Below, one piece after another: positions 1-12,480 of a stretch of DNA of 64,000 nucleotides; positions within the stretch are counted from its first letter, which is position 1, and each line of letters opens with the position of its first letter. Source of the DNA: Odiellus spinosus (Eukaryota; Arthropoda; Arachnida; Opiliones; Phalangiidae). The stretch is from positions 5,548,601-5,612,600 of the forward strand of contig OY987237.1 of assembly GCA_963920705.1 (NCBI GenBank), in the 5' to 3' direction. The position numbers were made by a program, and so were the translations under genes. The notes below the pieces were generated by a model, which was given only the letters and a program-made list of their open reading frames with translations, made no database searches and had not been told where the DNA came from.

Positions 1-41
1 CGGGAGTAATAGACTTCAAAGCAGAGTTTCATCGGCTTCTG
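1..41 (-). mobile_element. M1 MITE, terminal fragment
   Basis: The window opens inside an M1 element. These bases are the reverse complement of the M1 left end and finish with the terminal inverted repeat in its ..CGGCTTCTG form. The next seven bases, TTTTTAG (42-48), are the expected position of the 7-bp target duplication, but the other copy lies outside the window. Confidence 0.8.
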
Positions 42-834
42 TTTTTAGTCATAAATAAGAACTTTGAAGCGTTTGAAATCGTATTTCCGCGTTCAAAATA
101 AAAGAAATTCAAATAAAAATCATATTTTAAATACGTGTAAATCTCGAGGTATGCTATAGTTTGTCTCGAGTCTATCAAAATTGTGCAGAGGACAGAGTAA
201 GATGTAAATAAATGGTTGTAACCCAAAATGTGATTACGGACTCGATTATCTTTAAAACGTATGAAAACCTAACTTTACAAAGATATAGAAATATATGGAG
301 AGAGAAAAAAAAAGAGTAGCTGGTGGGGAATAGGATGGAGGACGAGCTAGTATAGTTGGCAATTGAGATCGTGAGTGAGTATATAGGCTCATCATATTGG
401 GACGCGAATGTTTGCGTCGTGCCTCGCCGTAGCGAGTTGATTCCAAGCCAACGATAGAACAATGTAAAGATAGCTGGCAGCCAGCACCCCGTGAAACGTT
501 GGAAGCCGCGCGGTTAGCACCGAGGCAACAAAGAAAAAAAAATTCGGAATACATAGAAGCTGTACGGAGCCCGCTGGAATTCGACAAACTCCCAGCAATT
601 AACCCCGAGAGACTCGCTTCCCCGATAAAATTGGTCAACAAGCGTTAAGACGTTTTCCTCAACCTTTTGATCAATTTTAAGCTCTAGCTAAGATACGTAT
701 AAGACACGGGTTGACTAGCGACAAAGAGAAATTTTCAAGAGAGTGTCAAAGAAAAAATTAACGAATCTGATGGACTCGAATTTGGGCGATTTAGGCGACT
801 TAAAGGGAGAAGTGATTTATCATCGATTCCTTAT
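42..834. other. no gene supported
   Basis: Several overlapping minus-strand reading frames (175-641) are open in more than one frame, have no splice-site context and resemble nothing I know. I treat the stretch as non-coding. Confidence 0.5.
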
Positions 835-1104
835 TGTTTGAATAGGCCTAATCTACTAGTGAAAAAATTTACGAACAAATATTAAACTAGAAATAAATTT
901 AAAACTTAGCATAAAAATAGGCTTAGCAGGATTCATGGAGATCCTGAACTCTCCATATAAGGACTAACGACCAATGACATTGATCGATGCCTCTTATATG
1001 GGGAATGCAGGATCTCCATGAATCCAGCTAAGCCTATTTGGATGGTAAGATTTAAATTTATTTCTTGTTTAATATTTGTTTGTAATTTGTTTACTGCTTT
1101 CTTA
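835..1104 (+). repeat. HP fold-back repeat, copy 1
   Basis: This is a long imperfect hairpin. Inner arms AAATAGGCTTAGC.GGATTC and its complement (about 915-950 and 1010-1042) flank a centre containing GACCAATGACATTGATCGAT. The outer arms are AT-rich (ACAAATATTAAACTAGAAAT and its complement). A lead-in, CCTTATTGTTTRAATAGGCC, is shared with the copies at 20650 and 27706. No clear target duplication is visible. Confidence 0.75.
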
Positions 1105-3929
1105 AAAACCCGTCAACCCAACTAGAGGTATGAAATTTTGGTTACGGCATTTTAATAGAATGATAAAACTAAAAATATAATCCTTAGGCATTCGAAAAAA
1201 AAGTGTTGACAGCCACACTTTAGGATTAATTAAAACCTCATCAATTTTAATTACAATATGACAATGTTTTTAAAATATTTTGATGGACGCGTAATGGGAC
1301 ATTTATTAGATAAATAAAATTCGCTTCGCTTATGAAAAGTCTTTTGCAATAATGGGATTAGGCTGGTCTGTCTTCCCATAAGCGTAACCCATTATTGTTT
1401 AGGGGTAATCATCTTGGCAGCCTTTCAAACTTTAAATATAGTTTAGATTTACATTTTTTCTTTTTAAAGACCGGTCGCGTAAAATATTATAAAACCCTCG
1501 GAAGATACTAAGACAGAAAAATTCCAACTCTTTTTTCAAAACATTTTATGATCATATTTTTTAAGTCGCGTTCATACACGAGACTTTGAAACCGTTGTGG
1601 AAAGGTTAATTTACAAAATTTTAGGGTCATCCGTATAGATCTTTCATCACAAAACAAAATTAATATCTTGAAAATCGATTTGAATATTCGAAACGGTTTG
1701 AAAACACTTTCAATGTTTCAAATGTGAACGAACCTTCAAAGGTTTTACGATCATATACAAGCTTGACTATATACTCTGGTCAGTGGTCACCTGTTTCAAA
1801 CACCAAAACAAATTTGACTTCAAGTAATAATAATGCCATTTCAAAATAAATTATTCTAAAAACATAATGCAAATTGTTTCACTTTTTACATAATTAAATT
1901 TAAATACTTAAGAATCCTAATGAGGGGACTGTGGATTTTACTGCATTTATTAGTAACAAGACTAATTTTGTCTCAGAGATTTAAATTTAAATACTCAATT
2001 ATTGATATAATAAAATAAATGAAATAAGAGAAAGTCTAGGACAGGGCAAACTGAGGAAGAACGGGTCCATCCCCTTGCCTATTCATCCGAGGAAAGACGC
2101 TGTAGTATCCAGAGCCACTGTAAAATAGTTTGTATATGCGGGCGCGGAGAGAAGATAGATAGTTTTTCCTTGGTCTGCATATTCTAGACCGTGTATTTCA
2201 GACTCGAGGTATTCCCGGGGACACAAAACCTCATATAAACGGATTTTTAATGGCTGGCTATATCACGAGGTGTTTTCTACGGGCAAAGGCATGAATCCTT
2301 TTATTTTATTCATTTTTGATAAAACCAAAAAAATTGAAACTCTTAATTTCTTGTTTTAGTAATAGTTAATTTTTCATACCTACGTAGGTTATTTTAATAC
2401 GTATTCCTCCGCTGTACCTTTAAGTTACAAATAAAGGTGTTATAAACACAAATAAAAAATATGACGTTACGCAACCAGCTGCATTCTTTTTTATGATTTA
2501 AAATTATAAAAAAAAGATTCAAACTCCGGATGGAAAAAAAAGTAATAAAACAATCACGTGGTTTAAAGAGAGTTGATAAAGGAGGGTTTGGGAGTTCAGC
2601 CAACCAATCAGCCTTTCCACAGTCCAAAGACAGAGTAAAATACTGCATTGATGTGTAGAAGAGACGTTGAGACTGGTAGAGGGGGAGGTATCGATTTTCT
2701 CTTTCGTTTCCTGTATTTTTCTTTATTCGAAAACTTATATCGTTCGGAGTTTTCAATTTGACTGCGCCGCTTCGACAGTTTTTCAATCCATAAGGCTTGT
2801 TATAAAATTGATAACCCTAAGTAATCCTCGTAGCATCCACGCGTCCTTTTCTAGCGAACAAAGATAGGTGCGGAAGACGATGGGGATAAGAGATGGATTC
2901 ATCCTTGGACACGTGATTCCTAAGAACTCTCGGAACTCTCGGATGAAGCAGTCTTCCGGAGTATTTGTCCTTTTCAAGTTTTGAAAGCCCGAATCTTTTC
3001 CCCTAAACCGTTTTTCTATTTCATATTATATTTAAAGTTACATAGACGTATTGTAAAGTTGCGTATAGCAAAGATTTGCTTTCAACAATCACCAAAACAG
3101 CATGGGATGATTTTTAAAGTTAATACGAACTTATACATACGTATCTGTTTCGTGAAGCAGTTGACTACATCACTTAACAAACAAGAAGTCGCGTTATCAT
3201 TTCTTTTGATATCTAAACTATACATCTTCTTGAAAACAATTGTGATTGGCCCGAATTTATTGTTCAAAATTAACCAAACTTTAGAAATTAATTCACACAC
3301 CAAAAACTTGTCCAATTGAAAATTGTGAAAAATTCTCAAATGCGTTTGAACAAATTCAAAAATTTCTTCAATATTTATCTCAGTTTTCTTTTAAGTAACA
3401 TTCCAGTATAAAAATGGCGTAGTTTTCAATTAAAGAATTCATTATGAGCTACAATTTATTTTATGAGTGGCATATAAATTATAAAACGTCATAATATTCA
3501 AAATTTAAAAATCTTTATTCTAACAAAAACGAGATAAAAGATCTATTTCGTCGAACATTTCACTTTTCCTTTACAAAACTTTGTGGAAAGAAGATGTCAC
3601 ATGATTTGTCGATAACGCGCTCGTACACAGTCCCGAAACTTTTTCAAGCGAAGCAAAAGAGAAAAATTATGGTTTAAAGTAGAAAAAATATATATATTTA
3701 TAAAAAATATATGGAGGAAAAAAATTATTTGGCCGATCGAATTTTTAGGCAAGGAGAAATACATCATAACCCTTTTCCCACTCAGTTACGATTCATATAT
3801 CAAATCAGTTTTCAGTAGGGACAAACCTTAGCCTCCTTTCCAACCCTATGATTCGTTTTTAAGTAAGATATAAAAGGGATAAAGAAGATAAGAATATTAT
3901 TAATACATTTGGCGCGTTAAAATATGCTT
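1105..3929. other. AT-rich, no gene supported
   Basis: Apart from the element at 1566-1731 I see only AT-rich sequence and short unsupported reading frames (2394-3339) that overlap on both strands. A slightly GC-richer patch at 2040-2290 has no open frame bounded by convincing splice sites. Confidence 0.45.
1566..1731 (+). mobile_element. CGTTCA-type MITE, copy 1
   Basis: The ends are inverted: GTCGCGTTCATACACGAGAC at the left and ..CAAATGTGAACGAAC at the right, with internal AAACCGTT / AAACGGTTT also inverted. A second, reverse-oriented copy with the same order of motifs lies at 17987-18152. No exact target duplication could be assigned, so the boundaries are approximate. Confidence 0.55.
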
Positions 3930-4192
3930 AAAACATAAAAAAAAAAAATTACAAATAAATATTAAAAAAGAAACTAAATTGGCTTAGCTTGATTAATGGA
4001 GATCCTGAATTTCATCGCATTGATGGATCATTGACCAATCGAATGTTATTTCAGGTCTCATAGAGATCTCGCCTTTGCTCATTGGTCGCTGACCCTTCAA
4101 TACGAATTCAGAATCTCCATCCTTTTAAGTTTTAAATTTATTTCTAGTTTAATATTTGTTTGATATTTTTTTTACTTTTGGATTAGCCCTAT
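3930..4192. repeat. HP fold-back repeat, copy 2
   Basis: A diverged copy. It has ACAAATAAATATTAAAAAAG then TTGGCTTAGCTTGATT on the left and CTAGTTTAATATTTGTTTG then GGATTAGCCCTATT on the right. The centre contains GCTCATTGGTCGCTGACCC, also present in the copy at 10105. Confidence 0.65.
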
Positions 4193-5899
4193 TTAAACAT
4201 TATTATATCCCTACGATATTTTGCAAACTGTCCTTGAGGAATAAATTATATTATAGAGAATTAAGGAGAATATGTAAAATGTCGCATTGCGTTTGTATTA
4301 AAGTGTTTAATATTAATTAAGGATTTTAACTGACAAGTATTATTGTCCTCAGCTTCACGGTACAGTTTTATGTCTATAGTCTTAGAAAGAGATCGTCTTC
4401 CGAACAAACGCGTGGGTGGATTTCTAACGCATTCAACGATACGACGAAAAATTCCACTTTGGTTAAATTTCTATACACTAGGGTTTAAGTATGAATATTA
4501 ATATTTTAAATGAGGCGCCTGGAGCAAGAATGCGAGAGTCGAGAGTCGATAGGGCGAAAGTAAAATCATGAATTATATAACAATTTGAGATTCTTTGCAC
4601 AAAAAAAAAAAAAAAGATTCTAATTTTCCGAGAATGTTTGCAGTACAGGTCTGTAACTTTGACTATACTATTTATTATGTAATTTTAATGTTATCTTAAA
4701 GAGAATCTATAATAAATCTCTTGATTTTGCATTTCAAGTGACTAAAACTTAGAAGGAAAAATGATATAACTATGAATGAAACTTAAGAACAAAAATTAAA
4801 TATCTCGCTTAACTTTAAAAACTTTTTTCACACTTTTTTTTAACTTAAAAATTTTAATCTATGAATCTTAAGAAAATAATATAGTCTCACAAAACAAAAT
4901 ACGAGAAAAAAAACCCATAAACTAAAAATCCTGAAAATTTCCAAAATATATTATTAAAATCTACCAAGATTTCTAAAAAATCCAAATTTTCTCTCGGGTG
5001 TTTTATTCATCTCTTATGAACTTGGCCATCTTATTACTATTTCCAGCTCCAATAAGTATTATAGGTTTCTTATGGGAGTTTAATGTGTATATGCAGGGTG
5101 CATATTTCGCTGAATTTTTCATATTTTATCAATGAGTTTTCTCTGATATTTCCAGGTGCACCAATGATTTTAAAATCGTAAAAAAACTATGCTGATTAAT
5201 GTCGTAGTGTCATTGAAGTTCAAGTTTATGATAAAGTATTCTTCACTGATTTATGCCAAAATATTCTCCGACAATTTCCTGATGATTTATCAAATACAAC
5301 ATTCAAATTTAAATTTAAACAGGTATTCCAGGTTTTATAGTTTGTATAATGAGCCCTAGTATGTAAAAAGGCAAACAAATTAAATGTTCTTTGACTTTTC
5401 TAACCTAATAAGCCGATAAGAATGATTTCCATCCTTTCTTAAACCTGGTAAGACAATTCAAAATGTGTTTAATCTAATTCTCCGAGTCGATGGAAGCACG
5501 AAATGCGCTTAAACGTATGACGTGACCAGAGTATCCAAAGACAATGCTTATATCCCGGGCGATAAAGCGTTTGCCTTCTTAAAAACAAACCCCATCTACT
5601 TAAATCGACTCGATACGGAACATAACTGGGCACTAGGGACTCTTTTCAAAGTCTCTTTACATTGATTGGCTTTTACCTTCATTGATTTCAAGTATATTGG
5701 AACATTACCAATGAAATGCATTAGACATTAAGACAATTACAATTGAGCATACAGGATTTTTTTTTTTTTTAGTGATGGATCGGATATATTTAAAAAAATG
5801 ATTTCGGGAGTAATTTCGCAGTTTCTGGAGTAATTTTGAGAATTTGGGAAATTTGAATTCGCCACAGAAACAAAATAACCGTTTCGGGAAATCTAAATC
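4193..5899. other. no gene supported; degenerate CCTGA-type sequence
   Basis: AT-rich with no credible exon. Around 5085-5345 there are phrases such as GATATTTCCAGGTGCACC and AATTTCCTGATGATTT. They resemble the hAT-like element at 42746 and the sequence at 19240-19390, and look like old relics of the same repeat class. Confidence 0.35.
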
Positions 5900-6090
5900 C
5901 CAAATGGACCAATACCAACGGTAAAAAGAAAGAATTAGGAAACAATTAGGCTTATTGGCGTTAAGTCACGTGTTTTTATTCGGTTTTAACTTCTTCAAAT
6001 TTATATTATTTCAATGAATAAAATTTGAAATAAAAATATTTTTGAAGAGACGAGTTTCAACGCCATCTAGTATTATTTCACAAAACACAA
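5900..6090 (+). repeat. R3 dispersed repeat, copy 1
   Basis: Contains CAACGGTAAAAAGAAAGAAT, ATTAGGCTTA, then GAGACGAGTTTCAACGCCAT followed by CTAGTATT. The first half matches 62955-63135 and the second half matches the reverse complement of 16060-16200. Other copies carry TGACGTCA where this one has AAGTCACG. Confidence 0.6.
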
Positions 6091-6943
6091 AACCTTTTAC
6101 TTCCCACCCTACTTTTTATGAAACATAAGTGTATACGCAACACCCTGTACAAGAGCCCCACGAGTCTATCAAAGAGCTGGATCCAAGGCTACAGCAAGCA
6201 TGTACTGTTTTTATGTCTGGTCAGTTTTTATACAAGATAAACAATACCAAAAGAGGACGTATAATAATGAGATCGTAAAAGACTCATAAATGCTAGAAAG
6301 GAAAGAGGGTAAAAAAAAATACCCCATAGGGTGGGCAGGGCAGAGGAAGAACTGGAGCTACAAAAATTTGTCGGGAATCTAGGCTCCCAATTGTTTACAG
6401 TTCAGGGAACCGGTGATCAAAAAGGTCGAGAGAGCGGATCGAAACTATGCAGCTTTTCTAACCCTTTTCCCACCATGAGAAACAACCAGAGTAAAAAGGC
6501 GAGGAACACTTGTCAAGGACTCGAGTTGTTATAAGGTATTGCAATATAGTCTCGCTCCTATCCGATCGGTCCTCATGTTGAAAAACATCGGAGAATTTAC
6601 CATTGTCAAACGCGTGGAACCTTCTACAATCGGAGATTAGACCCCCGTTGTCAAAGGCAGCCAGTATTTTCTCATTGTTTAAAGAAGGCTCATTATTATT
6701 GAAATTTAACAGCATTTATACGGCCTCGATACCAGATTTAATTATATCTTTAAACAGGTTGCCACGAATATTTTTATTTGAAAATGATTGACTATCCATA
6801 TGTTTTCGATGGTAAAATAAATTTTTGGACATTTCATTGTCATGATAATGCTATTTTCATGTTATCATAATGAATTTCCGTTTTTCCACGATCTAATTGG
6901 TTTATTTCCAAATTAGGTAGCTACCGTCTCTTATCCCTGAACC
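6091..6943. other. no gene supported
   Basis: Short open frames at 6331-6534 (plus), 6458-6715 (minus) and 6603-6791 (plus) overlap each other. None has a convincing acceptor and donor pair or a recognisable product. Confidence 0.4.
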
Positions 6944-7515
6944 TATTAAGTCTATTTTCAAATTCTGTGACTTGTCCAGGACATATTAAGTCTATTTTCA
7001 AACTATATGACTTCTTGTGGATGTATTAGGTCTATTTTCAAAGTATATGACTTCTTGTGGATGTATTAGCAGAAGCCGATGAAACCCTCCTTTGAAGTCT
7101 ATTACTCCCTGGTCTTGTCTACCCCTCTCTGTATGGGTTAGTTTCAAAAAGCGCGATTCGTACGCCTCCTAAGGGTAGATATTTTCGGAGCGGGAGTTCT
7201 TCGAGCGAATATCTCTAGCAGCCTTGGAGTTCGTCAAAAAAAAACGTCGTCGTTTGAGGAGAGAGAATTTCCAATTTTCCGTAGACAGGGGGTATGAAGT
7301 AGGACCCCTCCGATCTCGTAAAATTGGGAATTTTACCCATACAGAGAGGAGCGCTATGTCGAACATTAGAGTAGTAGACTTCAAAGGAGGGTTTCATCTA
7401 CTTCTGGTATTAGGTTTATTTTCAAATTTATATGACTTCTTGTTGATATATTAGGTCTATTTTCAAATTGTACGACTTCTTATTGATATATTAGGTCTAT
7501 TTTTAAATTTTATGA
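6944..7515 (+). repeat. 40-bp tandem array split by an M1 insertion
   Basis: Units contain TATTAGGTCTATTTTCAAA followed by ATATGACTTCTTGTGGATG. Three to four units precede 7069 and about three follow 7407. The array is interrupted exactly by the M1 element, so the array is older than that insertion. Confidence 0.85.
7070..7406 (+). mobile_element. M1 MITE, 337 bp, TSD GTATTAG
   Basis: The inverted ends start with CAGAAGCCGATGAAACCC and extend imperfectly for roughly 37 bp. The flanking 7-mers GTATTAG (7063-7069 and 7407-7413) are identical. The interior is shared with the copies at 15331, 23168 and 47749 and contains GATATTTTCGGAGCGGGAG and a run of A after GGAGTTCGTC. The short frames through it (7169-7454) are not conserved as proteins between copies. 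It is non-autonomous, and no transposase is present. Confidence 0.93.
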
Positions 7516-8175
7516 CGGTCGGGTTTTCATTTGACCCTTTTCAAACGGTACTGGTGTATTTACATTTCCCCGGATAAATTAAGCTTTATTTTCCTAACCC
7601 AATTGTTATTGCACTAACCATAACCAAAGCAGACATATTGAAATAGCACATTCCCACGCATGCTTGCAAATATCTGAGGTAAATTTTTGATCGCTTCACA
7701 TCCTTGCCTATCCAATTTAAATACCATAAGCTATATTTATTCACGAGCTATTTGCACACTGTAAAGAAAACTTAAGCGTATTTATACACAATATTAAATC
7801 TTGCAGATTTAAAAGTTGTTACAAAAATGCTCTTGAAAACGAGTAAAGTATAGTACAGTGCTTTAAGTGCTTAGTCCCCTTTAGTCTTTCCCCCCAAAAG
7901 GTCCAAATTAGATTCCAGAACAAGGCTTAAAGCTTTTAAAAGCTCGCTAGTGCAGAGAAGTGTTCGCTCTAACTCTCGTCTCTTATCAGATTCCCCATTC
8001 TTTTTCCCTTTTTCTATAGATCAGTATGCAGCTAGAAAAATGTTAAGGGATGGTTAGAATTTTTTTTCTTTTTAAATAAAATTATAGCATTTTCAGGGAA
8101 TTTTCGAATTATATATGACAGACTATGGGGAGGGGCTATGATATATAATATATATTAAATGTACACCGCGATATT
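7516..8175. other. no gene seen
   Basis: AT-rich unique-looking sequence with no supported feature. Confidence 0.4.
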
Positions 8176-8466
8176 GGGTGCGTTCAGTAACTCTGAAAAG
8201 AGTCATCGATTACTCAGCTCTGACACAGATTTCTACAGAACGATTTTTTCGTCACAAGCTAAGACGTCACAATGCTCATTGGATGTCAATAAAAAACCTG
8301 CTCCAATAAAAGGCTTATATCGGGTTTGTGAAGTGTCATTTGGTTATTGGTCCAGAAAGATTTACACATGATATGGTGTAAAATATTGCTAAACTTCTGA
8401 GGTTCTGACATCTGCAATTCTTGATACTTTTTTCACATCATCGATGTTTTTTTCCTGAACGCACCC
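8176..8466. mobile_element. MITE with GGGTGCGTTCAG ends, 291 bp
   Basis: Perfect 12-bp inverted ends GGGTGCGTTCAG (8176-8187) and CTGAACGCACCC (8455-8466). CATCGAT also recurs inside each end in inverted order. A 70-codon plus frame (8159-8371) runs through it and is not coding evidence. I could not assign a clear target duplication, so the superfamily is undecided. Confidence 0.7.
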
Positions 8467-9478
8467 TTCCTTCGCTATATGCTCCAGAATTTCTCCAGGA
8501 GAGTGGCACCTTGTCTGGTTAATATTTTCACTAATGGTTCATTAACGAAATGATAAACAAATTGATTGATTTAAAACCTTCATTTTGGGTTTAATTGTAT
8601 TAAATTAAGATTAACTTGTCTATTAATTCAAAAACCACGAAAATTGCACTCTCTACAAACATATTCTGTATTTTGTAATCAAGGTTGCAAAATATTCCAA
8701 TTATAAAGAAAAACACATCATTTAAAGTTATGAAATTAAGTTTGTGTAAGATGCACTCTTCAAAAAAATAGAGATTCTCTAAGAGTTGTCAATCATATTA
8801 TGTTCGATTTATCCCACGCTTCTAATATTTTCTGATATTATTTGTAGCTTTTTCGTTATATTTGAACTTCGACAAGTAAGTTATTTTGTATTTAGTATGA
8901 TTAATCAAACATAAAAAAGTATTTTAAAACCCTAAAAGCAATCATTTGCATCATAAAATACGATGCAACACGCATTTTACATAAACCAGAGTGAAATTTA
9001 CATGGAAATGGGCTCAGACAAAATTGAGAAAGCCTTTTTTGTAAAAAAAATAGTATTCAAACTGATGCACTTAATTCAGAAAACTCTTTATCCCTGGAAA
9101 CTATAGGTTTATATCAGTTTCAATTTAAAGCAAAAAAGAGATACAATTTGCATTAAAAATGGTAGGAAATATTAAAACGAAATCATACTCTAAACTAAAT
9201 AGTGATTAAATAGTGAGATATTGTTTATCTCTATAATTTGTTAAAGGCTAATTTATTAATTTCACGCGTGCTTCACTACATGATTCACTGTTATCAAATC
9301 TTTACAGAACGCCTAGAGGTAGAATTAGTTCTAATTTCTAGATGTCAAGTTTTACTGCCGCCATTTTTCATCTACTCTCTAAACCTCTCCAAATACTAAA
9401 TATCTACAGAAATTCCATTTCGTAAAATATAGTATTCAAGTATATATGTAAATATAACTAGAGATAAATTATCCGGAA
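8467..9478. other. no gene seen
   Basis: AT-rich sequence. GACAA|GTAAGT near 8875 is a good donor but has no credible open exon upstream. Confidence 0.4.
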
Positions 9479-10104
9479 ATTAGGCTTAGCTATTTTCTTT
9501 AAATTTAGAATTTAAAATTAAATAGGCTTAGCTAGATTCTTTCAATTTAGAATTGAAATTTAAATAGGCTTAGCTAGATTCTTTCAATTTAGAATTTAAA
9601 TTTAAATAGGCTTAGCTAGATTCGTTAAATTTAGAATTTAAAATTAAATAGGCTTAGCTAGATTCTTTCAATTTAGAATTGAAACTTAAATAGGCTTAGC
9701 TCGATTCTTTCAATTTAGAATTGAAATTTAAATAGGCTTAGCTATATTCATTAAATTTAGAATTGAAATTTAAATAGGCTTAGCTATATTCATTAAATTT
9801 AGAATTGAAATTTAAATAGGCTTAGCTTGATTCATTAAATTTAGAATTGAAATTTAAATAGGCTTAGCTAGATTCTTTAAATATAGAATTGACATTTAAA
9901 TAGGCTTAGCTAGATTCGTTATATTTAGAATTTAAAATTAAATAGGCTTAGGTAGATTCTTTAAATTTAGAATTTAAATTGGCTTAGCTAGATTCATTAA
10001 ATTTAGAATTTAAATTTAAATAGGCTTAGCTATATTGTTTCAATTTAGAACTAAAATTTAAATAGACTAAGCTTGATTCTTTAAATTTAGAATTTAAATT
10101 TAAA
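9479..10104 (+). repeat. 42-bp tandem array derived from the HP arm
   Basis: About 15 units. Each begins AAATAGGCTTAGCTAGATTC, which is the HP inner arm, and continues with a small inverted repeat, TTCAATTTAGAATTGAA. Single-base variants (CAATTTAG/AAATTTAG, GAATTGAA/GAATTTAA) alternate along the array. Its 3' end runs directly into the HP element at 10105. Confidence 0.88.
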
Positions 10105-10300
10105 TATGCTTAGCTAGATTCAATTATATCCTAAAAATCTTCGCATTGATGGGTCATTTAGATCTCGCCGGGCCTTTGCTCATTGGTCGATAACCCTTTA
10201 ATGTGCAGAAATTCATGATCTTTACGAATCCAGCTAAGCCTATTTCAATTTTTTTTTTTTTTTCTAGTTAATTTTTTGTTTGTTAGCTATTTTACTGGTG
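10105..10300 (+). repeat. HP fold-back repeat, copy 3
   Basis: The left arm is the last array unit (ATGCTTAGCTAGATTCAA). The centre has CGCATTGATGGGTCATT and GCTCATTGGTCGATAACCC, and the right arm has GAATCCAGCTAAGCCTATTT. The usual outer AT-rich arm is shortened and includes a T-run. Confidence 0.7.
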
Positions 10301-11709
10301 AAGTCGATAAAGAAAATCATTTGTAAGGATTATAGCAAAATAAGGTCAACTTTAAAAATAGGAATTAAATAAGGACCAATATGAATAAATAACATTAGTA
10401 GAGATAGTTTAAATTTGCAGGTTTATACAACGCTCAAAGCGTAAGCTGATACGGATATATTTTTAGTTCTATTACTTTTCATGTATTAAATACAGTAGCT
10501 TAATGGAGTATATCGAATTTTATCCACTATTGACCGCTCACTCCTCCTATTTCCCTGAAACATTTTTCCCGGAAATTACATTCTGTTGGTGGAATACAGT
10601 CCATTTTATAAAAACAGTAACCACTCTTCGCGAGCTAAACGTACGCTACGAATATATACTTTGAAACAACGAAAATAATAAGATTTTTTATCATTTCCGG
10701 TTGAATGTTTATTGGAATTTTTGAGACATCATTAAAATATTATAGATAAAATAGCCGATGTGGGAACTGTATATAATTGTTTACTAATAAATTTAGCAAG
10801 GTGAAATGGAGTTAACGAATATTTAGGGGTATTTAGGCACTTTGTTCCAAGTTAAAACATGAAACAGTTCGAAATATGGCTTTTGGGGGGGAATCTTTTT
10901 TGTAAAATAAAAATCAATATTCAATGGTATTCCCCAGGAATGGAGAAAATAGAAAATATATTAAATAAAATAATATTATTTTTATTAGAATTCGTAAGAT
11001 ATTTAGTTTAGAGGAATTTTACGATTGGCCATAAACAATCCATATTCGATGATATTTCTACTTCGTCAAGAATGTAGAGGTTCAGGAAACTAATCCAAGA
11101 TAACTACCATCTAGCATAAACTGACTACCAAGACTGGACCCTTTGGTTTACAGATAAACAGAGATTTAATGATGTCCAACTTATGGTCAGGACTTATTCC
11201 TGAAACTCCTATGGTGGCAGGAATGTGTAGTATGTATCTCATTTCAATATATAATTGGTATTATAAAACTTCACAATCTTCGTCCCAACCTTGAAAAAAG
11301 GCAACATCTTCAATAAGTTCTATTCAAGGGCTCTTTTTCTTGGTTTCAAGGATGGCCAGAGTACACATAACCCTATACTTTGAGCCAACCTTGAAGAAAA
11401 GACAATATCTTCCATAGAATCAGGTTCCATTTAACGGTTATTTTTGTTGGGTCTAAGGCAATTTTATAATACCAACTATTAATCACAGATTAAAAAAAAA
11501 AGCTTCGTGAAAAAGCTATATATTTTATCCTGATTTATTTTACAGCTTATGCAAATCTAAGCCTCGTTATAATTTAAATATACGAATCGTATTTAGATAG
11601 ATTATGAGTAGCTTATCTTTCTGGAGATCAAGATGAATTTAAGAAATTTATTTTTAGGGCATCACAGCATGTGTTTTATTTATTAATTAAGATAAATAAT
11701 AAAACTAAG
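10301..11709. other. no gene; one diverged 100-bp duplication
   Basis: CCAACCTTGAARAAAAGRCAA starts at about 11285 and again at about 11385, marking an old tandem duplication. The rest shows no supported feature. Confidence 0.4.
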
Positions 11710-12480
11710 AATGTTGAGACCAATTTCGACTAAATTGGTCTGAATGTTCGTATATTTTGTCGTATTTAGACTAAATTGGTCTCAACATTATATTTTGTTG
11801 GCTTTTGGCTAAATTGGTCTCAACATTCTTATATTTTGTCGTATTTCCACTAAATTGGTCTCAACATTCTTATACTTTGTTGGATTTCGACTAAATTGGT
11901 CTCAACATTCTTATATTTTGTTGGATTTTGACTAAATTGGTCTCAACATTCTTATATTTTGTCGTATTTCCACTAACTTGGTCTCAACATTCTTATACTT
12001 TGTTGGATTTCGACTAAATTGGTCTCAACATTCTCATATTTTGTTGGATTTTGACTAAATTGGTTTCAACATTCTTATTTTTTGTTGAATTTTGGCTAAA
12101 TTGATCTCAACGTTATTATATTTTGTTTGATTTTGACTAAATTGGTTTCAACATTCTTATATTTTGTTGGAATTCGACTGAACTAGTCTCAACATTCTTA
12201 TATTTGGTTGGATTTCGACTAAATTGATCTCAACATTCTTATATTTTGTAGTATTTCGACTAAAAATGGTCTTAACAGTCTTATATTTTGTTGGATTTCG
12301 ACTAAATTGGTCTCAATATTCTTAAATTTTGTTGGATTTCGACTAAATTGGTCTCAATATTCTTAAATTTTGTTGGATTTCGACTAAATTGGTCTCAATA
12401 TTCTTAAATTTTGTTGGATTTTGACTAAATTGGTCTCAACATTCTTATATTTTGTTCAATTTCGATATAATTGGTTTCAT
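11710..12480 (+). repeat. 41-bp tandem array
   Basis: About 18 units with core AAATTGGTCTCAACATTCTT and spacer ATATTTTGTTGGATTTCGACT. The first unit is partly inverted (AGACCAATTT CGACT AAATTGGTCT at about 11725), giving the array a head-to-head start. Local variant runs (CAATATTCTTAAATTTTG at 12310-12415) show homogenised sub-blocks. Confidence 0.9.

Noticed and set aside
9479-10104. Regularly repeated units considered as a CRISPR array
   Set aside because: Units are contiguous with no unique spacers, and the sequence is clearly eukaryotic.
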